Shown piece after piece: positions 23,856-28,462 of a DNA stretch of 28,462 nt. Under the pieces are notes generated by a model. That model did not search any database. It had not been told where the DNA came from and worked only from the letters and a program-made list of their open reading frames with translations. Made by a program: the position numbers and the translations under genes. Every line of letters begins with the position of its first letter. The stretch's first letter is position 1. The DNA comes from an uncultured Collinsella sp. (GTDB lineage Bacteria; Actinomycetota; Coriobacteriia; Coriobacteriales; Coriobacteriaceae), in NCBI GenBank assembly GCA_900549455.1, contig UROM01000013.1, forward strand, positions 1 through 28,462, written 5' to 3'.

Positions 23856-24665
23856 TTATCTCGAGCCCTCGACCTGCGCGTCCACCTGCGCATAAGCACG
23901 CACAATACGAGAGGCAGTACTTTTGCCAACCCCGGTATACCGCTCAATCTGGCGCACCGTGAAACCGGCATCGTGTAATCCAACAATAACGGTATCGCGC
24001 CGCGCCGGCGGTGCGGCTTTAACCCCGTGGAGCGACACCCCGAAGCTCTTTGCCAACTTGTCGGCAAAGGCGTGGCGTTCCCACTCCGTCTCTTTCATAT
24101 CGCACAGCGCTGGCTCGCCGCCGTCGGGCGTCGAAAGCGAATGGGCAATAAAGCCCTCGGCAGAACCAAAAAGCTCAAGTACGCAAGAAGGATCGGAAAA
24201 TCCCCTCGTGACATCGGCCGCATCACTGTCGTAAGCGCGCAGATGCTCTGCAAAGCTGCTCCAGGGATAACGCTCGATTAGGCTCATGCCCGCCTCCTGC
24301 GGATCGGCGTGTACAGAGCGAATAGCCTCCATCACCTGCCAGTCGGTATCGAGCGAGCGGCGCTCAAAACGATCCCGAAACAGGCAGCCCGCGCGCCCAG
24401 TGCGCTTATTGAACCGACGAGCATACGTCAACAGTAGCCGCTGCATGGCTGCGCTCATTTTGTCCTCGTAATCCAAAAGCACCAGATCCACGTGGTCGCC
24501 CATGAGGCACCACGCCAAAATCGTCACCTGGGCATCGCGGCAGCAGTCGCGCATTAGCTCCAAAAACTCCCACCGGTCCTCGTCACTCTCAAAGATCAAC
24601 TGCCCGCCCGTACCGCGAGCACAAACATGGTAAAAACCGGTGATCGTTTTCCAAACGCGCTGCAT
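23856..24665 (-). CDS. Y1 (IS200/RAYT-like) transposase relative with altered HUH motif
   Basis: Predicted protein of 269 residues. Residues 1 to about 130 follow the REP-associated Y1 transposase pattern: YHVCARGTGGQLIFESDED at 12-30, the metal-binding region CLMGDHVDLVLL at 53-64, and a candidate nucleophile Y81 in LTYARRFNKRTGR, then LFRDRFERR and AIRSVHADPQEAG. The usual HxH of the HUH motif reads H58-V-D60, so one metal ligand is changed and activity is doubtful. The C-terminal 45 residues look like a helix-turn-helix (LHDAGFTVRQIERYTGVGK), suggesting a DNA-binding addition. GAAGGGAG precedes the ATG. No flanking insertion-sequence ends were identified. It could be a domesticated, single-copy DNA-processing protein. 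Confidence 0.72.
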   Translation of the reverse strand: MQRVWKTITGFYHVCARGTGGQLIFESDEDRWEFLELMRDCCRDAQVTILAWCLMGDHVDLVLLDYEDKMSAAMQRLLLTYARRFNKRTGRAGCLFRDRFERRSLDTDWQVMEAIRSVHADPQEAGMSLIERYPWSSFAEHLRAYDSDAADVTRGFSDPSCVLELFGSAEGFIAHSLSTPDGGEPALCDMKETEWERHAFADKLAKSFGVSLHGVKAAPPARRDTVIVGLHDAGFTVRQIERYTGVGKSTASRIVRAYAQVDAQVEGSR

Positions 24666-25057
24666 GGCGCTCCCTTCGCCGGGATCTACATACCATCCAA
24701 TACATCACGATTGAAACGTGCCATCAAAACATTCACGTAAAATGGCACCCGTCGACGGTAAAAGGCGGCAAACCGACGGCGAACGGCAATATAGCCACAG
24801 GTCAGGCAACGTTGCCTTGCCAAAAGCTTGACCAGAACCGATCCCCTTCAGCGGACCGCGCACCCGCAAACAGCTTGATTAAATCGTTTCAATTGAAAGT
24901 TCCGCGCTTCTCGCTACGAAAACTGAGCCGTTCGCCGAATATTCCGTGCATTTCGCGGTATTATAGGGGCTGCATGTCATGTCCCTTTCGAAGGGTCGCC
25001 CGGCAATCGCCAGCCACGACCCCCAGACGGGACGCCAACACGATAGAGAGGAGAGGC
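24666..25057. other. Intergenic region with several short palindromes
   Basis: No gene is supported here; a frame from 24812 runs into the next gene but lacks a ribosome site and family sequence. GTGCCAT (24718-24724) and ATGGCAC (24742-24748) form an inverted repeat before the transposase-like gene. AGGCAACGTTGCCT (24804-24817) and TTTCAATTGAAA (24887-24898) are perfect palindromes. TATTAT at 24959-24964 may be the -10 element of the downstream operon, leaving a leader of about 90 bases in which I recognise no riboswitch. Confidence 0.5.
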
Positions 25058-25792
25058 ATGCAGTACTCACAGGAAGTGGAGAACATGTGCCCCGTTGCCA
25101 AGGGTGCATACCACGGCCCCGCACCCATCCCCGAGGAGGGCAAGTGGGTCCAGGCTAAGGAGATTTCCGACATCTCCGGTCTTACGCACGGTGTGGGTTG
25201 GTGCGCACCTCAGCAGGGCGCCTGCAAGCTCACGCTGAACGTCAAGGACGGCATCATCGAGGAGGCCCTCGTTGAGACCATCGGCTGCTCGGGCATGACC
25301 CACTCTGCCGCCATGGCTTCCGAGATCCTTCCCGGCAAGACCATCCTCGAGGCCCTCAACACCGACCTCGTCTGCGACGCCATCAACGTTGCTATGCGCG
25401 AGATCTTCCTGCAGATCGTTTACGGCCGCAGCCAGACCGCGTTCTCCGAGGGCGGCCTGCCCGTGGGCGCCTCCCTCGACGACCTCGGCAAGGGCCTTCG
25501 CTCTCAGGTCGGCACCATGTTCGGCACCAAGGCCAAGGGCGCTCGTTACCTCGAGCTCGCTCAGGGCTACGTCACCCGCATGGCTCTCAACGACAAGAAC
25601 GAGATCATCGCGTTCGAGTTCCTGAACCTCGGCAAGTTCACCGACGCCGTCAAGGCCGGCAAGACCCCCGAGGAGGCCATCGCTGGCGCTATGGGCCACT
25701 ATGGTCAGTGGGAGAACGCTGCCAAGTACATCGACCCGCGCACCGACGAGGAGACTCACTCCGTCGCCAGCGTGTTCCCGGTTCACGAGTAG
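25058..25792 (+). CDS. NifU-N-like iron-sulfur assembly scaffold protein
   Basis: Predicted protein of 244 residues whose middle resembles the IscU/NifU N-terminal scaffold. Cysteines lie at C49 and C56 (WCAPQQGAC), C77 in TIGCSGMTHSAAMAS, and C106 in LVCDAINVAM. The layout is close to scaffold proteins but longer, with an extra C-terminal part. GAGGAGAGGC precedes the ATG at 25058; earlier in-frame starts lack support. It sits 18 bases before a GGGtGRT gene. The two are commonly adjacent in anaerobic Firmicutes and Coriobacteriia, so they probably work together. The biochemical role is not established, and the separate complete suf operon suggests this pair does something beyond general cluster assembly. 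Confidence 0.85.
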   Translation: MQYSQEVENMCPVAKGAYHGPAPIPEEGKWVQAKEISDISGLTHGVGWCAPQQGACKLTLNVKDGIIEEALVETIGCSGMTHSAAMASEILPGKTILEALNTDLVCDAINVAMREIFLQIVYGRSQTAFSEGGLPVGASLDDLGKGLRSQVGTMFGTKAKGARYLELAQGYVTRMALNDKNEIIAFEFLNLGKFTDAVKAGKTPEEAIAGAMGHYGQWENAAKYIDPRTDEETHSVASVFPVHE

Positions 25793-25810
25793 AAAGGGAG
25801 GGAAATAACT

Positions 25811-26815
25811 ATGACTGTTACGTTCGAAGGTTACGAGCGCCGCGCTGACAAGATCAACAAGTGCCTCGCCGACAACGGCATCGCCTCCCTCGAGGAAGCT
25901 CTGCAGATCTGCACCGACAAGTGCTTCAACCCGCGTGAGATCGTCAACAACACCCAGTCCATCGCCTTCCAGAACGCTGAGTGGGCCTACACCCTCGGCT
26001 GCGCTCTCGCTGTCAAGCGTGGCGCCAAGTCCGCTTCTGAGGCTGCTGCCATCATCGGCGAGGGCATCCAGGCCTTCACCGTTCCCGGCTCCGTCGCCGA
26101 GGACCGCAAGGTCGGTCTGGGCCACGGCAACCTGGGCGCTATGCTGCTCTCCGACGACACCGAGTGCTTCGCCTTCCTGGCCGGCCACGAGTCCTTCGCT
26201 GCCGCTGAGGGCGCTATCGGCCTGGCTCTGAACGCCAACAAGGCTCGTAAGAAGCCGCTGCGCGTTATCCTCAACGGTCTGGGCAAGGACGCTGCTCAGA
26301 TCATCGCCCGCATCAACGGCTTCACCTACGTGAAGACCCAGTTCGACTACTACACGGGCGAGCTCAAGGTCGTCGAGACCATCCCCTACTCCGATGGTCC
26401 CCGCGCTGCCGTTAACTGCTACGGCTCCGACGACGTCCGCGAGGGCGTTGCCATCATGTGGCACGAGAACGTCGACATCTCGATCACCGGTAACTCCACC
26501 AACCCCACGCGCTTCCAGCACCCCGTCGCTGGCACCTACAAGAAGGAGCGCATCGAGGCTGGCAAGAAGTACTTCTCCGTCGCTTCTGGTGGCGGCACTG
26601 GCCGTACCCTGCACCCGGACAACATGGGCGCCGGCCCTGCCTCTTACGGCATGACCGACACCATGGGCCGTATGCACTCCGACGCCCAGTTCGCCGGTTC
26701 CTCCTCCGTGCCTGCGCACGTCGACATGATGGGTCTCATCGGCATGGGCAACAACCCCATGGTCGGTGCCACCGTCGCTTGCGCTGTCGCCGTCGAGGAG
26801 GCCCTCAAGGCCTAA
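25811..26815 (+). CDS. GGGtGRT protein
   Basis: Predicted protein of 334 residues of the family named after its motif, seen here as GGGTGRT at 260-266 within SVASGGGTGRTLHPDNMG. Other conserved-looking segments are DKCFNPREIVNNTQSIAFQ, GHGNLGAMLLSDDTECFAFLAG, NGLGKDAAQIIARINGF and ITGNSTNPTRFQHP. Glycine-rich loops suggest ligand or nucleotide binding, but no enzymatic activity is known to me. The ribosome site AGGGAGGG lies 8 bases before the ATG. It is co-transcribed with the NifU-like gene and ends at a strong terminator. Both genes favour a narrow set of codons, which suggests high expression. Confidence 0.88.
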   Translation: MTVTFEGYERRADKINKCLADNGIASLEEALQICTDKCFNPREIVNNTQSIAFQNAEWAYTLGCALAVKRGAKSASEAAAIIGEGIQAFTVPGSVAEDRKVGLGHGNLGAMLLSDDTECFAFLAGHESFAAAEGAIGLALNANKARKKPLRVILNGLGKDAAQIIARINGFTYVKTQFDYYTGELKVVETIPYSDGPRAAVNCYGSDDVREGVAIMWHENVDISITGNSTNPTRFQHPVAGTYKKERIEAGKKYFSVASGGGTGRTLHPDNMGAGPASYGMTDTMGRMHSDAQFAGSSSVPAHVDMMGLIGMGNNPMVGATVACAVAVEEALKA

Positions 26816-26849
26816 TCGCGCCCGCGCGATGCTCATACAGTTGAGCTTT

Positions 26850-26888
26850 AGAGCCGCTACCTTTCAAGGTAGCGGCTCTTTTTGTTTG
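26850..26888 (+). terminator. Strong terminator of the NifU-like/GGGtGRT operon
   Basis: AGAGCCGCTACCTT and AAGGTAGCGGCTCT form a near-perfect 13-14 base stem around a tiny loop, followed by TTTTTGTTT. It is the strongest hairpin in the window. Confidence 0.95.
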
Positions 26889-27070
26889 CGCTGTCGCAGG
26901 GTGACTAATGCCGATATAACAGTTGGGGCGAAATACGAGATGTGACGAGATGGAACGCCAGAGCGTCCATGACGCACACCTGCCATATTTGCCCTTTACC
27001 GATTTATCCAATCTTTGCGACGCCTTTGCCGATCACCCATGCGACAATGCGCGAACGAGAAAGGAATCCC

Positions 27071-28416
27071 ATGGAATCAACTGATGTACTGGTAATTGGA
27101 TCTGGCATTGCGGGCCTTTGCGCCGCTATAGAAGCAGCACGCGCGGGCGCGACCGTTGCCATCGCAAGCGCCGGCAAGACCATGAGCGGATCGAGCTTTT
27201 TCCCGGGCACCTGGGGCCTCGGCCTTATTGGCCCCGTCGACGAAGACGACGAACAGGAACTCATCGACACCATCCAGACCGTCGGCGGCGGCGTTGCCGA
27301 CCCCGAACTCGTCCAGACGTTCGTCCACGGCATTCCCCAGGCGATTGACTGGCTCGAACAGGATCTGGGCGTAGAACTCCAGCGCCCGCAAAGCGCCGAG
27401 AGCGCCCAGCAAAAGCAGTTTATCCCCTGCTTTGACCATAAGACACGCAATTGGCGCGGCCTCACCCGCAAGCCCCTCGAAGACGCGTGTACGGCCCAGA
27501 TAGAGTTGCTCGGCATTCGTCTACTCCCCCGCCACGAGCTCATCGACCTTGTTGAAGATACGAATGGAAAGATTGTCGGCGCCGTGCTCTACGACCGCGC
27601 AAGCGAGCATCTCGTGCCTATGGCAGCCAAGGCCACTATCATTGCTGCGGGCGGCACGGGTGGCCTATTCGAGCGCAGCCTCACTTCCGCCGACGTGCTC
27701 AGCTCATCACAGGCCATCGCGCTGGCGCACGGTGCGTCCCTTACCAATATAGAGTTCATGCAGATGATGCCCGGCTTCATCGAGCCCAAGCGAAACCTTG
27801 TCTTTAACGAGAAAACCTGGCGATACGTCAAGTTCGACCAGCCGGTCGATATCGCCGACGACAAGCTGGACAATCTGCTCGAGCAACGCTCTGGATATGG
27901 TCCCTTCACTTCGCGTCTGGCTTCCCGCGCCATCGATCTTGCCATCGATCAAGCAGGCGCCGAAGGCCTGGCGCTCCACTACGACTTCCCCCGCGAGGAC
28001 GTCCCTGAGTTTGTGCAGACCTTTGCCACCTGGCTACAGGACGAGCACGGCATCGCGCCGACCGACGAGATGCGCGTGGCGATGTATGCCCATGCTGCCA
28101 ACGGCGGCATCAAGATCGACAAGACCGCGTACACGGGCGTTAAGGGCCTCTACGCCTGCGGCGAGGCAACAGGCGGCATGCACGGGGCCGACCGCATCGG
28201 CGGCTTGTCGAGTGCCAATGGCATCGTATTCGGGCGCATCGCGGGCGCATCGGCAGCCCAGGCAGCACAGAATGCACCTGAGGCAGCCCTGAAGGCGGAT
28301 ATCGCCCTCCCCCAGTACGGCATTGCCACAACAGATGCCGAACGCCTGACACGCAGCCTTAAGCATACGATGAGTACCTATTGCATGATCAACCGCACCG
28401 AGACGGGCCTCTACAC
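27071..28416 (+). CDS. FAD-dependent oxidoreductase, fumarate reductase/L-aspartate oxidase superfamily (3' end missing)
   Basis: About 448 codons are present; the family usually needs 480-560, so the C-terminus is lost at the contig end. Residues 6-15 (VLVIGSGIAG) are the dinucleotide-binding motif. Residues about 359-388 (GLYACGEATGGMHGADRIGG, then SSANGIVFGRIAG) are the conserved second FAD-binding block of flavoproteins such as fumarate reductase, L-aspartate oxidase and flavocytochrome c. The usual Q-x-HPT active-site segment reads MQMMPGFIEPKRN, so the substrate cannot be assigned and NadB is not claimed. AAAGGAAT lies 8 bases before the ATG. Any downstream peptide in the ending CLLYTSDAADD is translated adapter. 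No co-transcribed partner is visible; the gene follows a terminator and a 183-base gap. Confidence 0.82.
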
Positions 28417-28462
28417 CTGTCTCTTATACACATCTGACGCTGCCGACGATCGCATAAGTGTA
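28417..28462 (-). other. Nextera read-1 adapter, i5 index and P5 start (artefact)
   Basis: CTGTCTCTTATACACATCT at 28417-28435 is the reverse complement of the Tn5 mosaic end, followed by the read-1 adapter GACGCTGCCGACGA. The next eight bases, TCGCATAA, are where the i5 index sits, and GTGTA begins the P5 primer. This marks read-through into the library adapter, so the true sequence ends at 28416. Confidence 0.98.

Noticed and set aside
24812..25057. N-terminal extension of the NifU-like protein by 82 residues
   Set aside because: It has no ribosome site, is basic and non-conserved in look, and contains the probable promoter; the ATG at 25058 has a strong site.
25067..26836. Open frame of 589 codons on the minus strand
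   Set aside because: It is antisense to the NifU-like and GGGtGRT genes, which have clear motifs and ribosome sites. Strong codon bias in GC-rich genes leaves the opposite frame open.

Overview
This is a 28.4 kb linear contig whose two ends are sequencing-library adapter, not genome: a Nextera (Tn5 mosaic-end) adapter occupies about 1-36 and its counterpart occupies 28417-28462. Real sequence runs from about 37 to 28416. The GC-rich coding, the suf gene order C-B-D-S-U with a divergent Rrf2 regulator, the NifU-like plus GGGtGRT pair, and a large family-2 glycosyltransferase cluster suggest a gut Coriobacteriia genome, most likely Collinsella. That assignment rests on gene content and recall of the group, not on a marker gene. 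I see no rRNA, tRNA or CRISPR array.

Layout. (1) 37-758: gene debris, including a roughly 130 bp near-copy of the 3' end of the glycosyltransferase gene at 4164-6650. (2) 855-3447: a two-gene cassette of visibly lower GC, encoding a GHKL ATPase with a C-terminal STAS-like (DUF4325-type) domain and then a SIR2-like protein. It lies between two exact 15 bp direct repeats (671-685 and 3577-3591). This is the best candidate for an undescribed system, plausibly anti-phage defence. (3) 3644-4014: the wreck of an AAA+ ATPase gene. (4) 4164-11074, minus strand: five consecutive family-2 glycosyltransferase genes that read as one operon, with a promoter near 11139-11167. (5) 11187-14015: a frameshifted small membrane-protein remnant, a polytopic membrane protein, and a divergent GlfT-like glycosyltransferase. 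Regions 4 and 5 together look like a cell-surface polysaccharide locus. (6) 14043-15839: an AAA-ATPase-like/PD-(D/E)XK family protein whose catalytic motifs look degraded. (7) 16041-17741: a secreted protein with a lysozyme-like domain, a repetitive Ser/Asp/Gly stalk and an MPKTG sorting signal.

(8) 17879-23779: the iron-sulfur assembly locus. An IscR-like Rrf2 regulator diverges from sufCBDSU. The suf genes are tightly packed or overlapping and end in a strong terminator. SufS and SufU supply sulfur and SufBCD is the scaffold on which clusters are built. (9) 23856-24665: a Y1 (IS200/RAYT-like) transposase relative with an altered HUH motif. (10) 25058-26815: a NifU-N-like scaffold protein and a GGGtGRT protein, co-transcribed and closed by a strong terminator. 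(11) 27071-28416: the 5' part of an FAD-dependent fumarate reductase/L-aspartate oxidase superfamily gene, cut by the contig end.

Several annotated starts differ from the longest open frame, because a Shine-Dalgarno sequence, a family N-terminus or a gene overlap supports an internal start. Those choices are explained entry by entry.
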